Shown one piece after another: positions 45,114-53,412 of a stretch of 54,726 nt of DNA. The notes beneath the pieces are model-generated. The model saw only the letters and a program-made list of their open reading frames with translations. It made no database searches and was not told where the DNA came from. The stretch is taken from positions 1-54,726 of the forward strand of contig JADHNH010000011.1 in assembly GCA_016779605.1 (NCBI GenBank), read 5' to 3'. The DNA comes from Nevskia sp. (lineage in GTDB: Bacteria > Pseudomonadota > Gammaproteobacteria > Nevskiales > Nevskiaceae). Position 1 is the first letter of the stretch. Every line of letters starts with the position of its first letter. The position numbers and the translations under genes are program-made.

Positions 45114-45595
45114 TGCAAGCCCGGAGGCGCGGCGGGAGCCGCGCTGCGCCTTGCCGCGGCGGCGGCCGGCGCAGGCTGCTGCAGGTGCCGCACGAAATCG
45201 CGCAGGACGTGATCCCACAGTTCGATCTGTCCGCGCAGGAAGTTCTCGCTGACGCCGCCGGCCACCAGGGTGTCCATGGTCAGCACCAGCACGCGGTCGC
45301 GGCAATACAGCCGTGCGAAGCGCCGGTTCTGGTTCCACTGCTCGACCACCGCAGGCGACAGCTCGCCCTGCAGATCCACGCGGCAGTGGAAGGAGAAATC
45401 GAGGAAGCGCCCGGGCGCGCCCGGGGCCGCGTTGCCTAGCACCAGGAAGAAACCGATGCCCTGCGAGGCGCTGCGCACCTGCGGATGCTGCTCATGCTCG
45501 ACCACGGTGGCGCGGTAGCCGGCTTTCTGCAGCACCGCCGCCAGCTCCTCGGCGCTCACCGAAACGATCGCGGGAATCATCGTGGACTCGCTCAT
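45110..45595 (-). CDS. YbjN-domain (type III secretion chaperone-like fold) protein
   Basis: 161 residues from ATG 45595. No signal peptide. EELAAVLQKAGYRATVVEHEQHPQVRSASQGIGFFLVLGN, FLDFSFHCRVDLQGEL and VEQWNQNRRFARLYCRDRVLVLTMD fit the YbjN / PF10722 pattern (a type III chaperone-like fold) well. The C-terminal tail is Ala/Pro-rich. YbjN-type proteins are cytoplasmic and often bind partner proteins; here a chaperone for the giant exoprotein or for a secretion component is a plausible but unproven role. It is coupled to the next gene by an ATGA overlap. Confidence 0.75.
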   Translation of the reverse strand: MSESTMIPAIVSVSAEELAAVLQKAGYRATVVEHEQHPQVRSASQGIGFFLVLGNAAPGAPGRFLDFSFHCRVDLQGELSPAVVEQWNQNRRFARLYCRDRVLVLTMDTLVAGGVSENFLRGQIELWDHVLRDFVRHLQQPAPAAAAARRSAAPAAPPGLQ

Positions 45596-45618
45596 GGCCG
45601 CCTTGCGCACCCCGTCCG

Positions 45619-46296
45619 TCAGTGGGCCGCCGATGCCGGAGCCGGTGCGCCGCCGGGCGGCGCCACCGTGGCGTCGACGATGCGGCCATGATACGCCTGC
45701 GCGGCCTTCTCCAGCTCCACCCGGTGCAGCCCGGTGACCGGCTCGGCGTCGGCAATCGCCCCCCACAGCCCCTTGCTCTTGTAGCGTTGCAGCAGCTCGT
45801 TGCTGATGTCGACCAGGCTGGCGTTGTCGGCGCTGCAGGCCTTGAGCCGGGTGTCGGCGTCCTGGAACTGGGCCTCGAACTTCTTGGCGTCGGCGCCGCG
45901 CGTCCGCGCCGCTTCGGCCGCATCCTGGTAGCCCTTCTGCCACTGCGCCAGCGCCTGCCTGGCCGCATCGAGCTGCTGCTGCAGGGTCGCCGCCTGCTGG
46001 GTGCTGGCCGCGAGGTCCCGCTGCAGCGCCGCGAGCTGCTGCTGTTGCTGCGCGCTGGGCTTGGCGGCTTCGGCCTGCGCCTGCTGCGCCGCGGCCTGCT
46101 GCGCCTGCGCGTCCAGCTTGCCCTTGAGGTCTGCGTTGTCGTCCAGCGCCTGGCGCAGCTGCAGGGTGGTCTGGCGCAACTGGTCGCGCAGCCGCTCCTC
46201 GACGGTCTGGGCCGGCGCCGGCGCGCTGGTCGCGAGCGCCGCGCCGAGCAGCAGCACCCGGCAGGCGCGATGCATGAACAGTTTCACGTCAGCCAT
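45619..46296 (-). CDS. Periplasmic coiled-coil protein
   Basis: 225 residues; the ATG at 46275 (MHRACRV) is an alternative start. Signal peptide RVLLLGAALATSAPAPAQ, then a long heptad-rich helix (about 32-170) dominated by Gln and Ala (LDAQAQQAAAQQAQAEAAKP, LQRDLAASTQQAATLQQQLD). A C-terminal globular part (LVDISNELLQRYKSKGLWG, AEPVTGLHRVELEKAAQAY) follows. This end recalls a family of short periplasmic coiled-coil proteins in secretion operons, but I cannot name it. It probably spans part of the periplasm and may link the energy-transducing complex with the outer-membrane components. Confidence 0.75.
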   Translation of the reverse strand: MADVKLFMHRACRVLLLGAALATSAPAPAQTVEERLRDQLRQTTLQLRQALDDNADLKGKLDAQAQQAAAQQAQAEAAKPSAQQQQQLAALQRDLAASTQQAATLQQQLDAARQALAQWQKGYQDAAEAARTRGADAKKFEAQFQDADTRLKACSADNASLVDISNELLQRYKSKGLWGAIADAEPVTGLHRVELEKAAQAYHGRIVDATVAPPGGAPAPASAAH

Positions 46297-46311
46297 CCTC
46301 GCAGGCGCTTG

Positions 46312-48099
46312 CTAAAAGCGCGAATTCAGGTCGAGCTGCACCACATCGATCGCCAGCGGCGGCCCGGCGATCTCGGTGCCGCTGAACCAGCGCGCGCTGA
46401 ACCAGGCGTTGTGCGTGAAGCCCAGGTTGCCGACCAGGTGATAGCCCTTGGCGTTGGTGCCGCCGATATAGAAGTCCGGATCGTTGAAGGCGTCCACCAC
46501 CGAGTCGGACTCCACGTGCCGGTAGCCGCCGGTCACCGCCCACTGCCAGCGCTCGATCGTCGCCGGGTAGCCGATGCGCACCTGCACCAGGTAGGCCTGG
46601 TTGCCGCCGATGTAGGGCGCCTGGCAGCCGCTGCCGCTGCAGCCGCCGTAGTTGTTGACCGGATTGAGCGACAGCACGTGCCCTTTCTTGAAGGCAATGT
46701 TGTCGGCGAAATCGGCGTCGGCAACCAGGTGCAGCGGCCCGCCGAGGCCGTAATCGAGGTTGACCACCGCGTTAACGATGCGGAACGGGCTGGCCAGGCC
46801 GAAATACTGGAATTGCGGGTCGGTGGGCTGTTGCAGCAGCAGGTTGCGGATGGCGAACAGCGTATTGCCCTTCTGCATGAAGGCCGAGCGGCTGTCGTCG
46901 GAGTTGCACGAGAACGCGCTGGTCGGCGCCTGGCACGGCGAGGACAGCTCGCCTTCCAGGTGGTAGAAGTCGTAGAACGCCACGCCGCCCTTGCCCTTGA
47001 GCTTGTCGGCAACGCTCCAGTCCGCGCCCAGCTGCGCGGCGAACAGCCACTTGTCGCGGCTGCCGACCTTGACCGAATCGGTCTGCGGGAAGTCCAGCGC
47101 TGTGTTCTCCACCGAGAAGGCGCCGACCGTGGCGTACGGGCGCAGGTCGTCGGTCAGCTCGTAGTGGTACTGCGCCACGAAGCCGTCGAAGCCCAGGTCC
47201 CAGTACCACATCATCGAGGTGGACTGGAACGGATTGGGCATGCGGCCGCCCATCAGCACCAGGCCGTCCAGCGGACGGTAGCTCAGGTAGGCGCGGTCCA
47301 CCACGAAGGTGTACTTGTTGAAGTCGTTGCCCAGCGTCTGGTTGGTCGACACCGGGTTGACGTTGTTGCCGGTGGAGAAGCGCAGGCTGGCGGTGAGGTC
47401 GTCGGCCACCTTGGCGTCCATGCCGACGTGCAGACTGATGCGCGGCTGCTCGCGGTTGACCGTGGTGTCGAACAGCGGCGGCAGCGGCTGGTTGGTGGCG
47501 GTCTGGCTGACGTTGAACGGCGCACCGGTGTTGATCGCGGAAAAATTGATCAGGAACGGGTTGTTCTGCGAGTCGTACAGGTCGAACTCCTCGCGCAGCC
47601 GCAGGTCGCCGTAGAAGCTCAGCCGCTTGACCCATTCCGGGAAGGAGTTGGGCAGCGCCCAGTTTTCCGCCTTGGCGGTGGCGATCACCTCCTGCTTCAC
47701 CTCGTCGCGGATCTTCTGCTTTTCGCTTTCCGGCAGGTAGATCACGCGCACGCGGCCCTTGACGTCGGGCGCCGGCGCGGCGCCTTGCTGGGCGGTGGCG
47801 GTGGGGGCCGCGGCGGGCGCCGGCTGGCGAGCCGCCGCCTGCTCGTCCTGCAGCCGCTTGATCAGCTTGGCGGCGTCGTCCTTGGACAGCGCGTTGTGTT
47901 CGGCCAGCAGCCGGATCAGTTCTTCGGTCACCGTCTCCTGCGGCGCCGCCGCGGCTGGCGCGGCAGCGGCCGGCGGCGCGGCGGAAGGAACCGTGTCGGC
48001 CAGCGCGGCGCTCGCGCAGGCCCACCCGGCCGACGCGATCAGCGTGTGCGCGAGTAGACGCCGGCGCGAAGCGCCGGACCTGGGCCGGGGAAGGAACAT
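46312..48099 (-). CDS. Putative porin (Porin_5 type outer-membrane barrel)
   Basis: 595 residues from ATG 48099, with GGAG ten bases upstream. Signal peptide through about residue 35 (AGWACASAALAD). An Ala/Pro-rich linker and a helical segment (VTEELIRLLAEHNALSKDDAAKLIKRLQ) precede the barrel. The barrel begins RLSFYGDLRLREEFDLYDSQ and includes FVVDRAYLSYRPLDGLVLMGG and RMPNPFQSTSMMWYWDLGFDG, then VQLDLNSRF at the C-terminus. That layout matches the Porin_5 family, which is often annotated 'putative porin'. An SLH-like or helical N-terminal region is typical. It could be the outer-membrane partner of the TonB gene upstream. ETVTEE at residues 55-60 is only superficially TonB-box-like. Confidence 0.85.
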   Translation of the reverse strand: MFLPRPRSGASRRRLLAHTLIASAGWACASAALADTVPSAAPPAAAAPAAAAPQETVTEELIRLLAEHNALSKDDAAKLIKRLQDEQAAARQPAPAAAPTATAQQGAAPAPDVKGRVRVIYLPESEKQKIRDEVKQEVIATAKAENWALPNSFPEWVKRLSFYGDLRLREEFDLYDSQNNPFLINFSAINTGAPFNVSQTATNQPLPPLFDTTVNREQPRISLHVGMDAKVADDLTASLRFSTGNNVNPVSTNQTLGNDFNKYTFVVDRAYLSYRPLDGLVLMGGRMPNPFQSTSMMWYWDLGFDGFVAQYHYELTDDLRPYATVGAFSVENTALDFPQTDSVKVGSRDKWLFAAQLGADWSVADKLKGKGGVAFYDFYHLEGELSSPCQAPTSAFSCNSDDSRSAFMQKGNTLFAIRNLLLQQPTDPQFQYFGLASPFRIVNAVVNLDYGLGGPLHLVADADFADNIAFKKGHVLSLNPVNNYGGCSGSGCQAPYIGGNQAYLVQVRIGYPATIERWQWAVTGGYRHVESDSVVDAFNDPDFYIGGTNAKGYHLVGNLGFTHNAWFSARWFSGTEIAGPPLAIDVVQLDLNSRF

Positions 48100-48180
48100 G
48101 TCGTCAACGCTCCGTAGCTGCGATTCGATAATCCGGCTGCGGCACGCGCGCCGGGGGAAACAGGGCCTGGATGCAAGGCA

Positions 48181-48867
48181 TCACGACGAGGTGACCGTCA
48201 GCACCACCGGCTGCTGCATGTCCTTGGGCGGCGGCGTGGTGATCCTGGAGGCGCCGCCCAGGGTGTTCTTCAGCAGCTTGTCGAGGTCGGCGTTGCCGGT
48301 GGAGCGCAGCAGCTCGACGCGCTCCAGGCGCCCGTCGGCGGCGAGCCACACTTCGATCGGAACGCGGTACGGCTGGCTGGTCAGCTTGCGCTGCCGCTCG
48401 ATGGCTTCGCGCAGGTGGTTCTCGATCATCGCCGAGTACCAACCGAAGCGCGTGCCGCCGCCGCTGCCGTCGCCGCCGACGTAGTCGCCGCCGCCGGGGC
48501 GGCCCTCGAGGCCGAAGGCGTCGCCGGGGCCCTGCCCCTGCGCGTCCAGCGCCGGCGGACCGGGCGGCGTCTCGGTCTTGGGCGTCGGCGGCTGGTTGAT
48601 CTGCCGCTCGGCCTTGAACTCGGGCGGCTTTTCCTTGGGCTGCTGGATTTGCTCCTTGGGCGGCGGCGGGGGCGGTGGCGGCGGCAGCGGCTGGATCAGG
48701 CGCAGCTGCACCACGTCGGGCACGTTCTTCTTCGGCACGCCCGACATGCCGGTGACCAGGTTGTAGATCAGCGCGGCGGCGCCGCCGCCGACCAGCAGCA
48801 GCAACAGGCCGGTGCCGAATGGACGCCAGGGGCTGCGCTTTTCTTCGAATGCGAGTACTGCAGGCAT
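48181..48867 (-). CDS. tonB: TonB-family energy transducer
   Basis: 228 residues from ATG 48867, chosen because GAGGTGA precedes it by six bases; an ATG at 48873 overlaps the exbD stop. One N-terminal membrane helix (FGTGLLLLLVGGGAAALIYNLV). A Pro-rich periplasmic segment (PLPPPPPPPPPKEQIQQPKEKPPE) and a Gly-rich stretch follow. The C-terminal TonB-like domain reads YSAMIENHLREAIERQRKL ... VPIEVWLAADGRLERVELLRSTG. TonB links ExbB/ExbD to outer-membrane receptors. No TonB-dependent receptor gene is nearby, which is unusual and suggests a dedicated partner in this operon. Confidence 0.9.
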   Translation of the reverse strand: MPAVLAFEEKRSPWRPFGTGLLLLLVGGGAAALIYNLVTGMSGVPKKNVPDVVQLRLIQPLPPPPPPPPPKEQIQQPKEKPPEFKAERQINQPPTPKTETPPGPPALDAQGQGPGDAFGLEGRPGGGDYVGGDGSGGGTRFGWYSAMIENHLREAIERQRKLTSQPYRVPIEVWLAADGRLERVELLRSTGNADLDKLLKNTLGGASRITTPPPKDMQQPVVLTVTSS

Positions 48868-48872
48868 GGGCA

Positions 48873-49277
48873 TCACCTCACGAGTTTCTTGGTGACCAGT
48901 CCGAGCTGGGTGATATTCAGCTCGCCCAGCAGGGCGAGCACGTTGACGACGTTCTGGTACTGGGTTTGGCCGTCGCCGCGCACGATGACCGGCAGGTTCG
49001 GGTCCTGCGCCTTTTTCTGCCGCAGGCGGTCCGCCAGCTCGTCCATCGTCACCGGCACCGCGTCCATGAAGATCTTGCCGTCGTTGGCGATGGTGATCGC
49101 CACCGTCTTGGGCTTGGACAGGCTCGGCTGGTCGCTGGCCTGCGGCAGGTTCACCTTGATGCCCTGCACCGCCGCGGTGGTCATGATGATGAAGATCACC
49201 AGCAGCACGTAGGCCAGGTCCAGCATCGGCGTGATGTTGATGTCGTCGTACGGCTTGTCTTCGGACTGGGCTTGCAT
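48873..49277 (-). CDS. exbD: ExbD-family biopolymer transport protein
   Basis: 134 residues from ATG 49277, after GGAGCGCCCC; the extension to 49325 overlaps the ExbB fusion and is rejected. Single N-terminal membrane helix with the conserved proton-pathway aspartate (INITPMLDLAYVLLVIFIIM). A periplasmic domain with TVAITIANDGKIFMD and VIVRGDGQTQYQNVVNVLALL follows, as in ExbD/TolR. It lies 16 bases behind the ExbB fusion. Confidence 0.93.
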   Translation of the reverse strand: MQAQSEDKPYDDINITPMLDLAYVLLVIFIIMTTAAVQGIKVNLPQASDQPSLSKPKTVAITIANDGKIFMDAVPVTMDELADRLRQKKAQDPNLPVIVRGDGQTQYQNVVNVLALLGELNITQLGLVTKKLVR

Positions 49278-49293
49278 GGGGCGCTCCGGTGTC

Positions 49294-51204
49294 CTATTGG
49301 CCGGCCAGCTCGCCGAGCTCGGCAAGCTCGTCGGGCGAGTTGTAGCTTTCGGCCATGCGCGTCACCAGCGCGTCGACGAACACGTGCATCTGCGCGGTGA
49401 TTTCCTTGATGCGCGTGAGCAGGTAGTTGTAGCCAAACAGCGCCGGGATGGCGACGAACAGGCCGGCGACGGTGGCCACCAGGGCCGCGGCGATGCCGGG
49501 GGCGATGGCGTTGACGTTGACGTCGCCGGCGGCGGCGACCGCCGCGAAGGTGATCATCACGCCCACCACGGTGCCGAGCAGGCCGATGAACGGGCCGCCG
49601 CTGATGGCGATGGTCAGCAGCACCATCAGGCGGTTGAGCGCCTGGGTCTCGGTGATCAGCGTGGAATCGACCGACGCGCGGATCGCCTCGATGGACTGCT
49701 CCGACAGCACGGCCGGCGCCTTGCCGTTCTTCGGCGTCTTGCGCGCGTTCAGGCGCTGGCTCAGTTCCTCCGAGCCGGCGTTGAACAGCTTCAGCAGCGG
49801 CGAATTGCCCACCAGCCGCCGGGTGCGCTCGGAAATCTCGGTTCCGGCCACCGCGGCGGTGCCGCCCACCAGGTGGCGCAGCGCGCCGAAGTCGCCGCCG
49901 GTGGAGCGGAACATCTCCATGAACACCCGGTTGGCGCGGGTCACCAGCTGGATCTGCCCGGCCTTGCGCACCATCACGATCCAGCTGACCGCGGCCATCA
50001 CCAGCAGGATCGAGATGATCACCCAGCCGTCCAGCGTCACCGAGTGCAGGATGATGCCGACATAGCCGGAGCTCCAGGTCGACATCGCCTCGTCGCCGCC
50101 GAACTGCACCAGCTTGTCGGCGGTGCCCTGGTTGCCGGCGAACAGCTGGATCGTCGCCGGGTCCAGCGCCGCCTTGGCGATCTCCAGCTCGTCGATGCCG
50201 CCGCGGAAGCCGGCGGTCGCCGGCGTGCCGGCCTGCCCGCCGAGGCTGGCGGCGGCCGCCAGCGCCGGCAGCGGCCCGGCCAGCACCGGGCCGGGCTCGC
50301 CATCGACGTACAAAGTTGCCTGCGGGCTCGCCGGCGCCGCCGCGACCAGCGCCAGGTGGTGCCAGCCGCCGGCCGCCAGCGCCGCGCCGGCGGGCGACTG
50401 GCGCAGCGCGCCGGAATCGTCCGCCAGCGCCACGTAGGGCGCGCCCTTGGCCAGGCCGATCACAAGCGCGCGCGCGCCGTCGTGCAGCGCGTAGATCACC
50501 GCATCCTGGTCCGCCGCGGCCGGCTTGATCCAGGCGGACCAGGTCAGCGGCGACCCGGCCGGCACCGCCAGCGAGGGCGATGCCGGCAGGCCTATCGCGG
50601 TCTGCCCGTCGAACTTGGCGGCGTTGCCGATCAGGCCGCTTTCGTCGACCTGGAAAGCCGAGGTGGCGTTGTTGCGGTAGCCGGTGGCGTCCGCCGCCGG
50701 AGTGCCGCGCTCGCCGAAATGGTAGACCAGCGTCTGCGCCGGGCCGTAGGTTTCGCGGGCGTCGCCTTCGGCCACCGCTTTCGGATTGCCGTAATACAGC
50801 CACAGGCTGGTCGGCGCGCCGGCCTTCAGGCGCGGCACCTGCACCCAGACGAAGGCGAGGTTGAACACCGAGTCGAATTTTTCGACGTGGAACTTGAGCG
50901 GGGTCTTGTCGTCGTCGGCGACGAAGCGGATATCCGAGCCGTCGGGGTTGGCGTCGGAGAACTTGAACACGCCGTCATGCAGGCGCACCAGCACCGGCAC
51001 GTCGGCGAGGTCGGCCTTCAGGTCGGCGCCCTTGGGGCTGGCGTCCAGCGTGATCTGCTTGCGGTACGACCAGTCGTGGCTCCACCACGCCGAAGCCGAC
51101 ATCGGCGCCAGCAGCAGCCCGGCGGCCAGCGCCGCCACCGCAGCCGCGGGCCGCCGGAACATCCTGCCCAAGCGCGCAAAATCCAAAGCCGCCGGAAGTT
51201 TCAT
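49294..51204 (-). CDS. DUF2341-LamG-ExbB fusion (MotA/TolQ/ExbB proton-channel protein)
   Basis: 636 residues from ATG 51204 (AGAGAGCGAG upstream), 11 bases after tpsB. Signal peptide to about 39 (AALAAGLLLAPMSASA). DUF2341 spans about 40-140 (WWSHDWSYRKQITLDAS ... SLWLYYGNPKAVA). A LamG/concanavalin-like domain spans about 200-358 (PLTWSAWIKPAAADQDAVIY, GGIDELEIAKAALDPATI). Then come membrane helix 1 (about 390-410), a cytoplasmic loop, and the ExbB core with GGPFIGLLGTVVGVMITFAA and GIAAALVATVAGLFVAIPA. Topology agrees with ExbB (N-terminus outside), so the sugar-binding-type domains would sit in the periplasm on top of the proton channel. An ORF continues upstream to 53238 across tpsB but is shadow. 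Confidence 0.88.
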   Translation of the reverse strand: MKLPAALDFARLGRMFRRPAAAVAALAAGLLLAPMSASAWWSHDWSYRKQITLDASPKGADLKADLADVPVLVRLHDGVFKFSDANPDGSDIRFVADDDKTPLKFHVEKFDSVFNLAFVWVQVPRLKAGAPTSLWLYYGNPKAVAEGDARETYGPAQTLVYHFGERGTPAADATGYRNNATSAFQVDESGLIGNAAKFDGQTAIGLPASPSLAVPAGSPLTWSAWIKPAAADQDAVIYALHDGARALVIGLAKGAPYVALADDSGALRQSPAGAALAAGGWHHLALVAAAPASPQATLYVDGEPGPVLAGPLPALAAAASLGGQAGTPATAGFRGGIDELEIAKAALDPATIQLFAGNQGTADKLVQFGGDEAMSTWSSGYVGIILHSVTLDGWVIISILLVMAAVSWIVMVRKAGQIQLVTRANRVFMEMFRSTGGDFGALRHLVGGTAAVAGTEISERTRRLVGNSPLLKLFNAGSEELSQRLNARKTPKNGKAPAVLSEQSIEAIRASVDSTLITETQALNRLMVLLTIAISGGPFIGLLGTVVGVMITFAAVAAAGDVNVNAIAPGIAAALVATVAGLFVAIPALFGYNYLLTRIKEITAQMHVFVDALVTRMAESYNSPDELAELGELAGQ

Positions 51205-51215
51205 GAACTCGCTCT

Positions 51216-52868
51216 CTAATAGTTGGTCCAAACGCGGAAGACGATCCGGCTCGACCAGGCCCGGGTGGCCGAGCCGGCCAGCAGCGGGTCGGCCCAGTCG
51301 AGCACGCCGTTGACGTACGAAAACAGCCTGAGGTTCACGCCGGTGCCGACGCTCATCAGGTTGAACCGGCTCTGCTGGTCCGGCAGCGGATCGCGCAGCA
51401 GCAGCTGGCTGCCGTCGACGAAGGCGAACAGGCGGAAGTCCTGCACCGGGCTGCCCCAGCTGCCCAGCTTCAGGTTCTCGCCCCAAGACGGGCCGCGCAC
51501 TTCGGCGCTGGCGTTGAAGCCGTAGTCGCCGAGGGTCTCGGCTTCCAGGTAGCCGCGCACGGTATCCATGCCGCCGGCGCTGAACTGCTCGTTGGAGATC
51601 AGCGGCTGGTCGGTGATCTGGCCGGCGAAACGCACGAATCCCTGCACGCCGTGGGCGAAGTCCTCGGTGTGGGAAACGTCGCCGCGCAGGTAGAACATCT
51701 GGCCGCGCGCATTGGCGCGGTTGAGCTGGATGACCTCGGTGGAACTGCCCAGCCGCGGCGAGGCCAGCACCATGCTCAGGTCCGCCTGCGTCACCGCCCC
51801 GTCGGCGCGGAACAGGCCGGAGTACCCCAGGGTGAACGGGAAGTACTCGACCGGCGTGTTGAAGCTCGACCCGCCCAGCGACGTCAGGGTTTTGAAGTGC
51901 TTGTAATCCATGCCGAAGGTCACGGACGGGTAATAGCCCTCGCCGCCCGGCAGCTGCAGCACGCCGCGCACGCCGTACATCTGGCCGTTGCCGAGCACGT
52001 TGGTGCCGCCCACGGTGGCGACGTTGCTGTCCGACTTCAGCGCGTTGAACAGCAGGCTGAACCGGCTGCCGCCGAAGCGCGCCAGGTACGAGCCGAACAG
52101 GACGCGCGCGTCGCTCTGGTTTTGCGGCGCGGTCTGGTAGGACACCGACAGGCTGTGACCGCTCTGCCACAGGTTGTCGTAGGACAGCGTGCCCAGGGTG
52201 CGCAGCTCGCTGGTGTCCTGGCTGCGGCGGTTGTTGATTTCGGCCGATGCGTGCAGCGGCAGGTGGTCCTCCACCACCAGGTCGATGTCGACGGTGCCCG
52301 GAGTGGCGCCGGCCTTCAGCGCCGGGGTCACGCGGCGGTCCGGCTGCCCGTTCAGGGCGACGATGTCCTTCTGCACCCGGTTGAAGTCCGGAACCGAGCC
52401 TTCGGCCAGCGAAGGCGCTTCCAGCTTGATCTGGTCGATGGAGTGATACTTGGAGCCGACCACCGTCAGGTGCCCGACCCGCTCCTCGGTCACTTGCAGC
52501 ACGACCACGCCGTCGTGCACGGTCTGGCGCGGGATGGCCACGGTGACGGTCTTGTAGCCGTGGTCGCGATAGGCTTCCTCGAGCGCCGCGCGGGCGTCGT
52601 CCACGTCCTTGAAGGTGCGGCTTTCGCCCAGGAACGGCGCGACGATCGCGTCGATGGCGGCGGCATCGAGGACGGTGTTGCCGTCGACGTCGATTTCCCA
52701 CAAGTCGATGCGGCTGGCCGGCGTCGCTTTTGCCGCAGCCGGCGCAGCTTTTGCCGCAGCCGGCGGGTTGGCCGCCGGCGGCGCGGCGCGGGCGCTGCCG
52801 GCAGCCAGGCACATGGAGATGCCGGACACGGCGCATGCCATCACTATTGACAGACGGACCCGGCTCAA
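51216..52868 (-). CDS. Two-partner secretion outer-membrane transporter (TpsB, FhaC/ShlB type)
   Basis: 550 residues from a TTG at 52868, preceded by CTGGGGATAACGCGCT and giving a basic n-region before the signal peptide (MSRVRLSIVMACAVSGISM ... SARAA). An ATG at 52841 would leave no basic n-region. An Ala/Pro-rich stretch is followed by POTRA domains (IDLWEIDVDGNTVLDAAAID; VHDGVVVLQVTEERVGHLTV). The barrel begins near EDHLPLHASAEINNRRSQ and includes FSAGGMDTVRGYLEAE, whose VRGY is the lid-lock motif of TpsB/BamA. The chain ends in RIVFRVWTNY, where a terminal aromatic residue suits an outer-membrane barrel. First gene of the operon that ends with tpsA, 8 kb downstream. Confidence 0.93.
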   Translation of the reverse strand: MSRVRLSIVMACAVSGISMCLAAGSARAAPPAANPPAAAKAAPAAAKATPASRIDLWEIDVDGNTVLDAAAIDAIVAPFLGESRTFKDVDDARAALEEAYRDHGYKTVTVAIPRQTVHDGVVVLQVTEERVGHLTVVGSKYHSIDQIKLEAPSLAEGSVPDFNRVQKDIVALNGQPDRRVTPALKAGATPGTVDIDLVVEDHLPLHASAEINNRRSQDTSELRTLGTLSYDNLWQSGHSLSVSYQTAPQNQSDARVLFGSYLARFGGSRFSLLFNALKSDSNVATVGGTNVLGNGQMYGVRGVLQLPGGEGYYPSVTFGMDYKHFKTLTSLGGSSFNTPVEYFPFTLGYSGLFRADGAVTQADLSMVLASPRLGSSTEVIQLNRANARGQMFYLRGDVSHTEDFAHGVQGFVRFAGQITDQPLISNEQFSAGGMDTVRGYLEAETLGDYGFNASAEVRGPSWGENLKLGSWGSPVQDFRLFAFVDGSQLLLRDPLPDQQSRFNLMSVGTGVNLRLFSYVNGVLDWADPLLAGSATRAWSSRIVFRVWTNY

Positions 52869-53412
52869 AGCGCGTTATCCCCAGAATTCCACGTGCGACC
52901 CATCGACAATCCGGGTCGCTTGGGCGCTCAAATCCACAGTCGGCCGCCCCTAGCGGAAGCGTCGGCGGAACGCTGCCGCGTCCGTGTTGGTGCGGAAAGC
53001 CGCCGGCGTTTCCCTCCTTCGCCGCCCTTGTCGATTGCCAAGGACGCCCAAGGCCTTCCGCGGCAATGTGAACTGCCCGGGCAAGGTACCGGAGGGACAT
53101 TGCAGATCGATGAAACCGGGATTGCCGCGGGCGCCCGGCAGTGGTCTCGGGCGCGGCACCGTACCGGCGGAACCAGGCTTGTGAAAAAGCCCGATCCGGC
53201 TCAGGGGGATGGATCGAAACGACGCCCGGCCGCGGCATTGCACCGCGGCTGGCGGACGAGCCGGAGGCTATTTATTGCCGCAAAGCGACCGATCCCGATG
53301 CGAGCCGTCCCGGCGCATGACGCGGCCATGCGCCGGGGCGGTCGCAAAACTGCCTTCAGGCACGGCCGGCGCTCCCTGCCCGGGTAAGGCCGGCGGCCTG
53401 TGCTGCGCTATC
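52869..53412. promoter_or_regulatory. Upstream region of the tpsB operon
   Basis: 544 bases between the quinone-oxidoreductase gene and tpsB, both minus strand. ORFs in this stretch have unnatural composition (very high Arg/Ala) and no ribosome binding site. It should hold the operon promoter and the end of the oxidoreductase transcript. I could not define a promoter; a TTGAGC at about 52927-52932 on the minus strand lacks a convincing -10 partner. Confidence 0.4.

Noticed and set aside
45313-48057. 914-codon plus-strand ORF opposite the porin and coiled-coil genes
   Set aside because: Shadow of recognised minus-strand genes with signal peptides and operon spacing.
51205-53238. Upstream extension of the ExbB-fusion frame through the tpsB gene
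   Set aside because: The frame is merely open by base composition. A proper start with ribosome binding site and signal peptide exists at 51204, and the extension overlaps the whole of tpsB.
52869-53412. Plus-strand ORF of 164 codons in the tpsB upstream region
   Set aside because: Arg-rich, no start signal and no similarity to any family I know; treated as non-coding.
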